The position numbers and the translations under genes are program-made. A DNA stretch of 47,563 bases from the NCBI GenBank assembly GCA_900549485.1, contig UROG01000016.1, forward strand, positions 1 to 47,563, read 5' to 3'. This document shows, one piece after another, positions 17,962 to 27,147 of the stretch (the first letter of the stretch is position 1; every line of letters begins with the position of its first letter). The notes under the pieces were generated by a model, which was given only the letters and a program-made list of their open reading frames with translations, made no database searches and was not told the origin of the DNA. The stretch is from an uncultured Eubacteriales bacterium (GTDB lineage Bacteria > Bacillota > Clostridia > Oscillospirales > Oscillospiraceae).

Positions 17962-19071
17962 ATGAAAGGTTTTCACGGAATAATCTTCGCTTACAGCGCC
18001 TCTCCCGCTCTCAATGTGCTTGTCAACGAACGCACCGCCGCTTCCCTGCCTTTCTGCGGGAGATACCGGCTTATTGACTTTGCCCTTTCTTCGCTGAAAA
18101 ATGCCGGTGTTCTTGACGTCGGCGTTATCATGCAGCGCGATTACCAGTCGCTGCTTGACCATATCGGCAGCGGCAAAACATGGGATATGAGCCGCAAGGA
18201 CGGCGGTCTGCGTATGCTGCCCCCGTTCGGTCTGCCCGAATATCACCGCGGCAACTATACCGGCACGATAGAAGCGCTCAATGCCGTTTCTACCTATATC
18301 CGCGACATAAAAGAGCCTAACGTCATTTTGCTTCTGGGCAGTGTATGCGCAAATATCGACCTTGCGGACGCCGCGCGGCAGCATACCGAAAAGAACGCCG
18401 AGATCACCGCGATCTGCGCCGACCATGAGCTGGCAGGCATACACCACCGCTATGTTATCGGCAAGGACGGCTTTGCCGAAAAGCTGCTGTTCGACCGCGC
18501 AGGCGGGGACGGACTGCCGTCACTCGAGGGCTATATCATCCGCCGCGACACGCTTCTGGACATGATGGACAGATGCAAGGGCGAAAATAAGTTCCGCTTC
18601 CACCGGGACGGCCTGCAGGCATATCTTGAGGACGGCGGGCGCATCAACACATACGTTCACAAAGGGTATGCGAGCATTATCCGCACGGTGGACGATTATT
18701 ACACCTCCAGCATGGATATGCTTGAAAGAGACAACATTTCCCAGATATTCCCCGCCGACAGACCCGTGCGCACAAAGCTTTCCGAGGGTGTGAGCACCTA
18801 CTACGGCGAAAACGCCCATGCAAAAAACAGCCTTGTCGCGGACAACTGCATCATCGACGGCGATATTGAAAACTGCATCATCTCCTCCGGCGCACGCATC
18901 GCAGACGGCGCAAGGCTTAGAAACTGCATCGTCATGCGCGGCTGCACGGTTCAGCCCGGGTGTGATCTCAGCTATGTCATCGCCGACAAGTACGTCTCAT
19001 TCTCCGACGGCACAAAGCTCATGGGCAGCCCGAACCTGCCTGTTGTCGTGCCGAAGAAGAGCCGCATATAA
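17962..19071 (+). CDS. glgD: Glucose-1-phosphate adenylyltransferase, regulatory subunit GlgD
   Basis: A 369-residue GlgC paralogue. The N-terminal position of the catalytic GGxGxRL loop reads FAYSASPALN, so the nucleotide-binding signature is lost and the protein is unlikely to be catalytic alone. The rest of the fold is kept: LPFCGRYRLIDFALSS, the HIGSGKTWDM segment and a C-terminal beta-helix. In Firmicutes GlgD raises GlgC activity as a partner subunit. AGGAGG within the glgC 3' end serves as RBS. Confidence 0.92.
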   Translation: MKGFHGIIFAYSASPALNVLVNERTAASLPFCGRYRLIDFALSSLKNAGVLDVGVIMQRDYQSLLDHIGSGKTWDMSRKDGGLRMLPPFGLPEYHRGNYTGTIEALNAVSTYIRDIKEPNVILLLGSVCANIDLADAARQHTEKNAEITAICADHELAGIHHRYVIGKDGFAEKLLFDRAGGDGLPSLEGYIIRRDTLLDMMDRCKGENKFRFHRDGLQAYLEDGGRINTYVHKGYASIIRTVDDYYTSSMDMLERDNISQIFPADRPVRTKLSEGVSTYYGENAHAKNSLVADNCIIDGDIENCIISSGARIADGARLRNCIVMRGCTVQPGCDLSYVIADKYVSFSDGTKLMGSPNLPVVVPKKSRI

Positions 19072-19164
19072 GCATTGCCTGAGCGTCCGGCGCAGCAGGT
19101 TTACCGGCGCTGTGCTAATTTATCGTTTTTTTCAACAAATCGTAGAATCCGCCCTACATCTCTC

Positions 19165-19193
19165 TTGACGGAGAGAAACCGTAAATATATAAT
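19165..19193 (+). promoter_or_regulatory. Strong sigma-A promoter upstream of glgP
   Basis: TTGACG (19165-19170), 17-bp spacer, TATAAT (19188-19193). Start near 19200. A perfect terminator hairpin begins only about 5 nt into the transcript, so full-length glgP mRNA from here would need read-through or antitermination. Confidence 0.8.
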
Positions 19194-19204
19194 AATACTG
19201 TGAG

Positions 19205-19244
19205 ATTGCAGAGATGAGATGTCTTCTCATCTCTGCAATTTTTT
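19205..19244 (+). terminator. Promoter-proximal terminator/attenuator upstream of glgP
   Basis: Fifteen-bp perfect arms 19205-19219 and 19225-19239 with a 5-nt loop, then six T (19239-19244). It may end the glgCD transcript and also abort transcripts starting at about 19200 after roughly 45 nt. Confidence 0.85.
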
Positions 19245-19286
19245 AATCAACGGCGCATACTCAAATGCGTACTGCCCGCACCCGCT

Positions 19287-19307
19287 CCCGCCGGACGGCG
19301 GGGCTTT
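19287..19307 (+). terminator. Second GC-rich hairpin in the glgP leader
   Basis: CCCGCC (19287-19292), loop GGAC, GGCGGG (19297-19302), then GCTTTTC. A short terminator-like stem 64 bp before the glgP start, compatible with a multi-hairpin attenuation leader. Confidence 0.42.
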
Positions 19308-19370
19308 TCGCGCAGCGGCGTGTTTGATATGCGGTTTCGTCTCAAATCCTTGTTTTTTGGAGGTAAATAT

Positions 19371-21770
19371 ATGCTTGGTCAGATTTCCCGTGATGAGGTT
19401 CGCAGTGCGATAGAGGATAAGCTGTGCGCACAGTTTTCCGTTACCGGCGAAGCGGCGACCGATGAACAGATATTTCAGGCGACTGCCATAGTTATACGCG
19501 AGATAATGAGCCGCCTGCTTGCCGCAGAGATCCCCACCCATGCGGCAAAGGAAGTCCATTATATGTCTATGGAGTTTCTCATGGGGCGCAGTCTCATGAA
19601 GAACGCGTACAATCTCGGTATTCTCAGTGCCGTTCAGGGCGCGCTTGAGGACATGGGGCACAGCGCCGCCGATATTTTTGAGGAGGAGCCTGACGCCGGA
19701 CTCGGCAACGGCGGTCTCGGCAGGCTTGCCGCCTGCTATATGGACAGCATGGCCACCCTCGGCATGGAGGCAACCGGCTACTCCATTTGCTATGAGCTTG
19801 GTATTTTTAAACAAAAATTTGTTGACGGCAAGCAGACGGAGGTCGCCGACAACTGGCGCAGCGCCGCAGAGAGCTGGCTCATTCCCCGTCACGAGGACGA
19901 GGTTGAGGTTCGCTTCGGCGGGCAGATATCCCCGCATTGGGATAACTTCGGTCACTACACGGCTGAGCATACCGGATACACATCCGTTATCGCCCTGCCC
20001 AGAGATATGCTTATCTGCGGCTACGGCGGCAGCGAGGTGAATACGCTCCGTCTCTGGGACGCAAAAAGCCCCAACTCTCTCGATATGTTCCTCTTCTCCG
20101 AGGGCGCATATGTAAAAAGCATGGAGCAGCGCACGATGGCGGAGGTCATAACAAAGGTGCTCTATCCGCCCGATGAACATGTCGAGGGCAAGATCCTGCG
20201 TCTCAAGCAGCAGTATTTCTTCGTTTCCGCCTCAGCACAGGATATTGTCCGCAAGCACATCAAGAAATGGGGCGATGTCCGCAATTTCGCAGAGCATCAT
20301 GTGATCCAGATAAACGACACCCACCCCACGCTCATTATACCGGAGCTTATGCGTCTGTTCATGGATGAGTACGGTCTCGGCTGGGATGAGGCATGGGATA
20401 TCGTCCGCAGAAGCGTCGCGTATACCAACCATACCGTTATGAGCGAAGCCCTTGAGCGCTGGCCGCAGTCCCTCGTGCAGCAGCTGGTGCCGCGTATATG
20501 GGAGATAATGTGCGAGATAAACCGCCGCTGGTGCGACTATCTTGTGGCGCGGTTCGGTCAGGGCGAAAAGAGCGGGCGCAACCTCATCATACGCGACGAT
20601 CAGGTGCATATGGCAAACCTGTGCCTTGCCGCCTGCTACCGCATAAACGGCGTTTCAAAGCTCCACGGCGATATCCTGAAGAAAGACATTTTCAAGGATA
20701 TCTGCGAGATTCGCGGCGACAGGTTCACTTACGTCACGAACGGCATTGACCACCGCCGCTGGCTCGCCCAGATAAACCCCGGTCTGCACAGTCTCGTCTG
20801 TGAGCTTTTAGGGGACGACAGCTATCTTCTCCATCCGGAGAAAATGGGCGGTATGGCCCGCTTCGCGGACGACAAATACGTGAGAGAGCGTATGCTGTCC
20901 GTCAAGCGCGATAACAAGCTGCGTTTTGCCGAGTTTGCAAAGCGCAACGACAGCTTTACCCTCAACACCGACGCCGTTATGGATGTGCAGATAAAGCGTC
21001 TGCACGAGTATAAGCGTCAGCTCCTCTGCGCAATGAGCATCGCAAGTCTCCAGATGCAGCTTCACGACAACCCCAATATGGATTTCGTGCCGCGCACGTT
21101 TGTGTTCGGCGCAAAGGCCGCCGCGGGCTACAAAACCGCAAAGCGCATAATCGAGCTTATTCTCAGCCTTGCCGACGACGTAAACAACGACCCGCTGTGC
21201 ATGGGTAAGCTCCAGGTCTATTTTGTGGAGAACTACCGTGTCTCCGCCGCGGAGGCAATAGTTCCCGCCGCACAGATATCCGAACAGATATCCACCGCGG
21301 GCAAGGAAGCATCCGGCACGGGCTGCATGAAGCTCATGATGAACGGTGCGGTCACGATAGGCACGCTTGACGGCGCGAACGTTGAGATGTATGAACGTCT
21401 CGGCGACGATAACATGTTCCTGTTCGGCCTGCACACCGACGAGATCGCCGCGCTGCGCGCAAAGGGCTACGATCCCGCTGCCATGGCGAACAGCGATCCG
21501 GAGATCAAGCGCATATTCGACAGATTTTCTCAGGGCTTCAGAGACGGAAAAGGCTATTTTGACCTTGTTTCCGGTCTTCTCTGGGGCGGGGATCAGTATA
21601 TGCTTGTCGCCGATTACCGCGCTTACGCCGACTGCCAGCGCAGAATGTACGAGCGCATCCGCGACAACGGCGAGCTTGGCCGCCTTGCCGTGATGAATAC
21701 CGCACAGAGCGGCGTGTTTGCCGCCGACAGAGCCATCAGGGAATACGCCGATAAAATATGGAACCTCTGA
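19371..21770 (+). CDS. glgP: Glycogen (alpha-glucan) phosphorylase
   Basis: A 799-residue PLP enzyme releasing glucose-1-phosphate from glycogen ends. Start at 19371 chosen for TTGGAGG 8 bp upstream; an in-frame upstream ATG lacks an RBS. Family landmarks include DAGLGNGGLGRLAACY, the INDTHPTL segment, VTNGIDHRRWL, the Arg-Leu-His-Glu-Tyr-Lys-Arg motif (RLHEYKRQLL) and the PLP-lysine region EASGTGCMKLMMNG, ending in TLDGANVE. It is separated from glgCD by a 299-bp leader with promoter and hairpins and overlaps the next gene by 13 bp, so sugar release is co-expressed with a kinase and a deacetylase. Confidence 0.96.
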   Translation: MLGQISRDEVRSAIEDKLCAQFSVTGEAATDEQIFQATAIVIREIMSRLLAAEIPTHAAKEVHYMSMEFLMGRSLMKNAYNLGILSAVQGALEDMGHSAADIFEEEPDAGLGNGGLGRLAACYMDSMATLGMEATGYSICYELGIFKQKFVDGKQTEVADNWRSAAESWLIPRHEDEVEVRFGGQISPHWDNFGHYTAEHTGYTSVIALPRDMLICGYGGSEVNTLRLWDAKSPNSLDMFLFSEGAYVKSMEQRTMAEVITKVLYPPDEHVEGKILRLKQQYFFVSASAQDIVRKHIKKWGDVRNFAEHHVIQINDTHPTLIIPELMRLFMDEYGLGWDEAWDIVRRSVAYTNHTVMSEALERWPQSLVQQLVPRIWEIMCEINRRWCDYLVARFGQGEKSGRNLIIRDDQVHMANLCLAACYRINGVSKLHGDILKKDIFKDICEIRGDRFTYVTNGIDHRRWLAQINPGLHSLVCELLGDDSYLLHPEKMGGMARFADDKYVRERMLSVKRDNKLRFAEFAKRNDSFTLNTDAVMDVQIKRLHEYKRQLLCAMSIASLQMQLHDNPNMDFVPRTFVFGAKAAAGYKTAKRIIELILSLADDVNNDPLCMGKLQVYFVENYRVSAAEAIVPAAQISEQISTAGKEASGTGCMKLMMNGAVTIGTLDGANVEMYERLGDDNMFLFGLHTDEIAALRAKGYDPAAMANSDPEIKRIFDRFSQGFRDGKGYFDLVSGLLWGGDQYMLVADYRAYADCQRRMYERIRDNGELGRLAVMNTAQSGVFAADRAIREYADKIWNL

Positions 21771-22678
21771 CAACAAAAAATCACGCCGTCGCGGTTGTCG
21801 GCGGCGTGAACATGGATATATGCGGCCGCCCCGATAAGCGCACCGTGAAGCGCGATTCGAACCCCGGCGTCATATCCGCCTGCCCGGGCGGCGTTGGGCG
21901 GAATATCGCCCACGATCTGCGCCTTCTCGGCGCGGACGTCAGTCTTATTGCGCCTGTCGGCGGGGATTTTTACGGTGCGGAGCTTCTGGAAAGCTGCCGC
22001 AGTCTCGGGATAGACATGAGCATGAGTCCCGTTTTCACCGGGGCGCGCAGCTCAACATACCTCTATATCACGGACGAACACGGCGATATGCAGCTTGCCG
22101 TTGCGGATATGGACATCACAAAACGAATAACGCCGCAGTTTCTTGCGCAGTATATTGACAGGATCAATTCCTATTCCGGCGTGGTATTCGACGTCAACAT
22201 CGAAGCGGACGCGCTGGAATACGCCGCAGAGAGGATAACGGCGCCGATATATGCCGACACCGTTTCCACCGCCAAGGCGCCGCGCATAAAAAACATCCTG
22301 CCGTTTCTCACCGCCGTGAAGCCGAACCTTATCGAAGCGCAGACCCTTACCGGAAAGATCTGGCCGGAGGACTGTGCGGAAGGCCTTCTGGCAATGGGCG
22401 TGAAGAAGGTGTTCATAAGCCTCGGCAGCGACGGTATGCTTGCCGCCGACCGCAGCGAAACGCTGAAAATTCCGTGCGGCCGCTGCCGTATAGTCAACAC
22501 CACCGGTGCGGGCGACGCCGCAATGGCGGCGATAGTGCTGGCGGATCTGAACGGTCTTTCCCTCGGCGACACGGCAAGGCTCGGCGTGCGCGCCGGTACG
22601 CTGACCTGCATGGACGAAAGCGCCAACAGCGCTAATCTTTCTTTGCTCACGGAAAACGGAGGATCTGATGGAAAATAA
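21758..22678 (+). CDS. PfkB-family kinase, pseudouridine kinase-like
   Basis: A 306-residue ribokinase-fold enzyme. The N-terminal VVGGVNMDICG, then SNPGVISACPGGVGRNIAHDLRLLG and ITDEHGDMQLAVADMDI match the pattern of pseudouridine kinases (PsuK/YeiC group). The anion hole and catalytic Asp are in NTTGAGDAAMAA. It would phosphorylate pseudouridine or a related nucleoside or sugar. No psuG glycosidase is adjacent, so the substrate is uncertain. Its ATG lies inside the glgP 3' end without a clear RBS, suggesting translational coupling, and its stop overlaps the next start. Confidence 0.75.
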   Translation: MEPLTTKNHAVAVVGGVNMDICGRPDKRTVKRDSNPGVISACPGGVGRNIAHDLRLLGADVSLIAPVGGDFYGAELLESCRSLGIDMSMSPVFTGARSSTYLYITDEHGDMQLAVADMDITKRITPQFLAQYIDRINSYSGVVFDVNIEADALEYAAERITAPIYADTVSTAKAPRIKNILPFLTAVKPNLIEAQTLTGKIWPEDCAEGLLAMGVKKVFISLGSDGMLAADRSETLKIPCGRCRIVNTTGAGDAAMAAIVLADLNGLSLGDTARLGVRAGTLTCMDESANSANLSLLTENGGSDGK

Positions 22679-24620
22679 AAAGCGGAGAAACGGCTTGTCC
22701 GGCTTGTTCGCCTCTCTCATTTTTGCCGCCGAGGTTTTTTTCATCGGCGACATGGCGCTTGCACGCAGTTCATCCAACATGCCTCCCGTTATCGGGATAA
22801 TAACCTTTGCCGCCGCTTTTTTTGTGATATTCGTTCTGAGCCGTGCAAATCCCAGAGCGGCGGGATACGCCGCGCTGACTCTGTCTGCGCTTATCGTACT
22901 CACCGTGATCGTCTGCGGTATGCTGTGGTACGGGATATATGAGCATGGCGTTTATGCCGATGAGGACACGGGAAAGGGCGGTCTTTACCGCGGCAGGCGC
23001 GTTATGGTGCTCGTGCCGCATGAGGACGACGAGATAAACCTTATGGGTGGTGTGCTTGAGCAGTATGTGAAGTACGGCAGTACGGTATATATAGTATATC
23101 TGACAAACGGAGATATGGCCGTTCCGGCTGAGCGCAGGCTTGCCGAAGCGATCGACGGTATGTCCAGGTTCGGTATTCCTGAAAGCAATCTTATCTTCCT
23201 CGGCTATGGCGACAGTCTTTTTGAAGACGGCACGGAGATATACTTTCTTGACGACGACCGTGTTGTCACCTCCCACGCCGGCAGGACGCAGACCTACGGC
23301 ACGGCATCGCACCCCGCGTACCGCGAGGGCAGGGATTACACCCTTGCCAATATGTATGAGGATGTACGGGACGTGATAAACGAGTACCGTCCCGACGTGA
23401 TTTTTTGCAGCGATTATGACGAGCACGCCGACCACCGGCTGCTTTCCCTGCTCTTTGACCGGGCGATGGGCGAGCTTCTCAGAAGCTACCGCAATTACCG
23501 TCCGGACATTTTCAAGGGCTTTACCTATTCCACGGCCTACTATGCCCCGCAGGATTTCTATTCCGTCAACCTCCCATCGACCGTAAACCCCGGCACGGCG
23601 GATTATATGCAGGAGAGCAACGTATATCTCTGGAATGACAGGGTACGTTTTCCGGTATGCGCGGGCAGCCTGTCGCGTTCGATGTTTTCAAGCAGGATAT
23701 ATCAGGCTCTTTCATGCTACACCTCTACCGAAACGCGGAAGATGGCCGACGGTATCATAAAGGGCGACAAGGTCTTCTGGCAGCGCGACACAAGCTCCCT
23801 GTGCTACTACACCGACGTTGACGCCACCTCGGGCGATCCAAGCGCCGTGAACGACTTCATGCTGGTTGACCGCAAGAACCCCGACATAAGCTTTGAGCCG
23901 TCCCAGAACGTCTGGATACCCGACAAAAACGACCCGGAAAAGACCGTCACCCTGCATTTCACTGAACCCATTGCCGTTTCGCGTATAAAGCTCTACGATA
24001 ATCCTTCGCTTGAGGACAATATTCTGGATGCGATAATCACGCTTGACAGAGGCACGGAGATACACACCGGTCCTCTGCCGAAAAACGGTTCCGCAGGCGA
24101 GTTTGAATTTGGCGAGCGCACCCTCACAAGCATTTCCGTCACGATCGTAGAAAGCGAGGGCGACAGAGCCGGTCTTTCCGAAATTGAGGCGTTCAACAAG
24201 CCGTTTTCGAGGGATTACAGATTTCTGAAGCTCATGACCGGGAGCGGCGATTTCATTTACGATTACTATATCAACGACAGCGGGCACGAGTATTTCCGCC
24301 TCTATATACGCGGTGCAAGCGCCGAGCAGCTTGATCTGCGTGTTTCCTGCTACGGCGGAAGCGCCTGCCGCGCAAAGCTTGAAAACGGACTGCTTGAGGT
24401 CGTCTGTCCCGACGGAGAGGAATGTGTTGTAACCGTTGCAAGCGCCGACGGCACGGCAATAGACAGCGTGCGCATAAGGAACGGGAACACGGATGCGATA
24501 AGCGCCGGTCAGGTCATTGAAAAATATGTCCGCAAGGAGCTGCGCGAGGGCATTATCCGCAGCAACACATGGATAATACTCCGCACCGCAAAGGATTTCA
24601 TCAGCGGTCTTGCGGCATGA
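22668..24620 (+). CDS. Membrane-anchored PIG-L family deacetylase with C-terminal accessory domains
   Basis: A 650-residue protein. Three hydrophobic helices (~10-33, ~40-62, ~65-90) are followed by a LmbE/PIG-L domain. Its zinc motif reads PHEDDE (usual form PHPDDE) and the second zinc-His motif DEHADHR. Such enzymes remove N-acetyl groups from amino sugars. After ~400 the sequence is beta-rich with an F5/8-type-C-like stretch (VTLHFTEPIAVSRIKLYDN, then LTSISVTIVESEGDRAGLSEIEAFNKP), suggesting a carbohydrate-binding module, then a further beta domain. Probably acts outside the membrane on cell-surface or glycan material. It overlaps the kinase gene by 11 bp. Substrate unknown. Confidence 0.85.
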   Translation: MENKKRRNGLSGLFASLIFAAEVFFIGDMALARSSSNMPPVIGIITFAAAFFVIFVLSRANPRAAGYAALTLSALIVLTVIVCGMLWYGIYEHGVYADEDTGKGGLYRGRRVMVLVPHEDDEINLMGGVLEQYVKYGSTVYIVYLTNGDMAVPAERRLAEAIDGMSRFGIPESNLIFLGYGDSLFEDGTEIYFLDDDRVVTSHAGRTQTYGTASHPAYREGRDYTLANMYEDVRDVINEYRPDVIFCSDYDEHADHRLLSLLFDRAMGELLRSYRNYRPDIFKGFTYSTAYYAPQDFYSVNLPSTVNPGTADYMQESNVYLWNDRVRFPVCAGSLSRSMFSSRIYQALSCYTSTETRKMADGIIKGDKVFWQRDTSSLCYYTDVDATSGDPSAVNDFMLVDRKNPDISFEPSQNVWIPDKNDPEKTVTLHFTEPIAVSRIKLYDNPSLEDNILDAIITLDRGTEIHTGPLPKNGSAGEFEFGERTLTSISVTIVESEGDRAGLSEIEAFNKPFSRDYRFLKLMTGSGDFIYDYYINDSGHEYFRLYIRGASAEQLDLRVSCYGGSACRAKLENGLLEVVCPDGEECVVTVASADGTAIDSVRIRNGNTDAISAGQVIEKYVRKELREGIIRSNTWIILRTAKDFISGLAA

Positions 24621-24700
24621 AAATGCCTTTACAATAAGCCGAAGATACCGGCTCTATAACGCTTCATCTCTGATTTGATCTTTTCTTTCTAACAAAATTT

Positions 24701-24740
24701 ACAGCGTATGCCTCCGGTAAGGAAGCATACGCTGTTTATT
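24701..24740. terminator. Terminator hairpin between convergent genes
   Basis: Eleven-bp arms ACAGCGTATGC (24701-24711) and its complement (24725-24735), with T-rich flanks on both strands (GTTTATTTT; TAAATTTTG). It separates the PIG-L gene from the minus-strand dehydrogenase operon. The stem core is identical to that of the terminator at 65-97. Confidence 0.62.
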
Positions 24741-24780
24741 TTCATGCCGTTGATCGGAAAATTTGGGTAAAGAAATACTG

Positions 24781-26037
24781 TCAGACGCTCTTTTTCTCCA
24801 GAAGATACTTTTCGGCTTCCACGTTCCACAGACCGTTGTTTGCCTTGCACAGTTCATCAAGCTTTGCAAAGAAAGGATCGTCCCTGCCGAGCTTTTCAAA
24901 GTCGGCGATGGCGGTGAGGGGCATATTTATCCCCGTATATATCAGCTTTTTGCCGCCGCGTATCTCGGGAAGGTGCATCGTTGCCTCGGGGACGGCGTCA
25001 AGACCGCCGACGTGGGAAACAAGGATCGACGGATTGAGCCGCCCTTCCTTCATCATCAGCGCCGCTTCCTTCATATCGGATGTGTTGCCGCCGGAGGTGC
25101 CGACAATATGTGTAGACGCGTAGTGTACGTTATAGAAATTGAACTGCGCCTTGAAATCCTTATCGCTCGGGCCGGAGAAGAAATTGAGACAGCCGTCGTT
25201 GGCAAGCAGAGCATCGCCCAGCTCGACCATTTCGGCAACGGGAGTAAAGACCAGAACATCGTCATAGCCCTTGCCGCCGGTAAGCTCCATAAGTCCGCCC
25301 TTGGCGTCGCCGCAGGACGTATTGAAGTACACAAGCTTCACGCCGTTTTTCGCCGCGTCCTCGACGGTGAGGAGCTTTGCAAGTCTGTCAAGCTGCTCCT
25401 GTCTGCGTCCGGTCACGACAAGCAGACCGGGGCGGCGGTCGCAGTGGATAATATAATCAATCGCAGCCTGCCCCATAGGGCCGTTGCCTGCAAGCATGAG
25501 CATGTTTCCGCCCTCTCTGATGCCCATTTCATGCACATAAGAGCCGTATGTGGTATGGTACATGGCATGGAACGTGCCGATAACGCAGGAATAAGGCTCC
25601 GTCATTGAGCCTGCGAAAAAGCTCTCGCCGTGGAACGGGATGAGACATTTCATCTCCATGACCTCGTGTGGCATGATAACGTAGGTCGCATCGCCGCCGA
25701 CATAATGATATGAGTAGCCGGGAGCGTCAAGACTGCCCTTGTAGGCAAGCGCGGGCTGGATAATGAACCTGTCGCCCACATGGAACTCATCGGCCCACTT
25801 GCCGCCGATCTTTACAAGCTCGCCGCAGAACTCGTGGCCGACAATGACCGGGTTTTCCGCGACGTCGTTCGGAACGCGCTTGTGCTTTGCCCCCTGATGC
25901 GCCGCCTTATACGTGGATTGGCAAAGGCTGTCTGAAATTACCCTCGCAAGTATTTCGTCGTCCTTGATCTCGGGAAGCTCGAACTCCTCAAGACGGAGAT
26001 CGTTTTCGCCATATAAACGCACTGCTCTTGTTTTCAT
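24781..26037 (-). CDS. Zinc-type alcohol/polyol-phosphate dehydrogenase (L-sorbose-1-phosphate reductase-like)
   Basis: A 418-residue medium-chain dehydrogenase. Catalytic-zinc ligands are visible as Cys in SDSLCQSTYKAA and His-Glu in VGHEFCGELV; the four-Cys structural-zinc lobe is absent, as in the SorE-like subgroup. The nucleotide-binding turn is LMLAGNGPMGQAAIDYI. The closest family I can name is L-sorbose-1-phosphate reductase (SorE). AGGAGG lies about 8 bp before the ATG, overlapping the end of the PHP gene. It is the last gene of the E2-E3-E1-RpiR-SDR-PHP-dehydrogenase operon. Likely an NAD(P)-linked step on a polyol or ketose phosphate; exact substrate unknown. Confidence 0.8.
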   Translation of the reverse strand: MKTRAVRLYGENDLRLEEFELPEIKDDEILARVISDSLCQSTYKAAHQGAKHKRVPNDVAENPVIVGHEFCGELVKIGGKWADEFHVGDRFIIQPALAYKGSLDAPGYSYHYVGGDATYVIMPHEVMEMKCLIPFHGESFFAGSMTEPYSCVIGTFHAMYHTTYGSYVHEMGIREGGNMLMLAGNGPMGQAAIDYIIHCDRRPGLLVVTGRRQEQLDRLAKLLTVEDAAKNGVKLVYFNTSCGDAKGGLMELTGGKGYDDVLVFTPVAEMVELGDALLANDGCLNFFSGPSDKDFKAQFNFYNVHYASTHIVGTSGGNTSDMKEAALMMKEGRLNPSILVSHVGGLDAVPEATMHLPEIRGGKKLIYTGINMPLTAIADFEKLGRDDPFFAKLDELCKANNGLWNVEAEKYLLEKKSV

Positions 26038-26041
26038 GGGT

Positions 26042-27106
26042 TTAACCCTCCTTTTCTCTGTTTACAAGCTCCCATGCGGCATCCACAAGGTGAGCAAATT
26101 CAGGCTCGGCAAGCTGCTTGCAGATAAAGCTCTGCGACGGGGAATTTATATCCTCGCCGGATATTTGCTTGAGACTGTACCTTTCGCACAGCGCCATAAG
26201 CTTATCAAGCTGTTCGGGGGTATTGCGCGACGGCATATACGTGATCGCGGGAATCTTTTTCTTTGCTGCGAACTCCACAAGCTCGTCAATATAGTCGTCC
26301 TCAAACTTTGCCGCCGCCTTGTCGCCGGTGACGGAGTTCGTCACGTCACCAAGGTAGGGATAGCAGAGGATTGCATCAATGCTTCCGGCAAAATCTATCG
26401 CAGTGTCAAGCGGGACAAGCTCATCCGTGGGGTTGACATACACCTCGCGTATAAGGCCGGATTTGTATTTCCCAAGCAGCTTATACTGCTCGTCCTCGCT
26501 GCCGTCCGGAAGTACCTTTTTCGCAAGCGCGAAAAGAAGGTGGCGTTCGGTAACGCTGCCGCCGTTGGCATACTGCGAAAGCGGAAGCACATCGTTTTCA
26601 AAATCAATGCTTATACCGGTGACTTCCTTAATATTCGCAAGCATTTTTATATTGCGCTGATTTCTGAATTCCCTGTACGGCGCAATAAACTCACGCATCT
26701 GTTCAAAATAGCGCTCGCGTACCGAATGGAATGTCATATAGCTGACGCCGGCCTGATCGGGGTTGTTGGTTTTCTTGTCGGCAAAGGGCGTATCGTGCCA
26801 ATCTATCCTCATCTCAACGCCGCAGGTCGCGCCGATGCCCGCAAGAGCCGCCGCACGCCGAAATTCCTTCGCGCCGCTTATGCTGTCGTGATCCATTATT
26901 CCGGCTGTCTGAAGCCCTGCACGGCGCGCCGCCCACACGGCGGCCGTCGGCGAATACGGAGAGAACGAAAAGGTGGTATGTATATGGTTGTTTGCGTACT
27001 GAGGCAGAACGGCGGGCTTTTCCTTTTCCTCTGCAAGCAGGGTTTTCAGGTTTTCAAGGCGCTGCTCCGCAGTAGGCGCGTTCAGAAATTCAATTTCTCT
27101 GTCCAT
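26042..27106 (-). CDS. PHP-domain metal-dependent phosphoesterase-like protein
   Basis: A 354-residue protein. The PHP motifs are NNHIHTTFSFSPYSP (motif I, HxH), IMDHDSISG (motif II) and GVEMRIDW (motif III, Glu), with later His in MTFHSV. These bind two or three metals in PHP phosphoesterases such as histidinol-phosphatase and polymerase PHP domains. The C-terminal half (~200-354) keeps further His/Asp positions. Being inside a sugar-phosphate operon, it could dephosphorylate a pathway intermediate. GAGG precedes the ATG; the next gene begins 4 bp after its stop. Confidence 0.8.
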   Translation of the reverse strand: MDREIEFLNAPTAEQRLENLKTLLAEEKEKPAVLPQYANNHIHTTFSFSPYSPTAAVWAARRAGLQTAGIMDHDSISGAKEFRRAAALAGIGATCGVEMRIDWHDTPFADKKTNNPDQAGVSYMTFHSVRERYFEQMREFIAPYREFRNQRNIKMLANIKEVTGISIDFENDVLPLSQYANGGSVTERHLLFALAKKVLPDGSEDEQYKLLGKYKSGLIREVYVNPTDELVPLDTAIDFAGSIDAILCYPYLGDVTNSVTGDKAAAKFEDDYIDELVEFAAKKKIPAITYMPSRNTPEQLDKLMALCERYSLKQISGEDINSPSQSFICKQLAEPEFAHLVDAAWELVNREKEG

Positions 27107-27147
27107 ACGTTTTTCCTCTTTTATCTATTCGCTTAATATGCCGCATA

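Noticed and set aside
20808..21776. A 322-codon minus-strand frame opposite glgP
   Set aside because: Shadow of glgP; composition typical of antisense reading of high-GC third positions.
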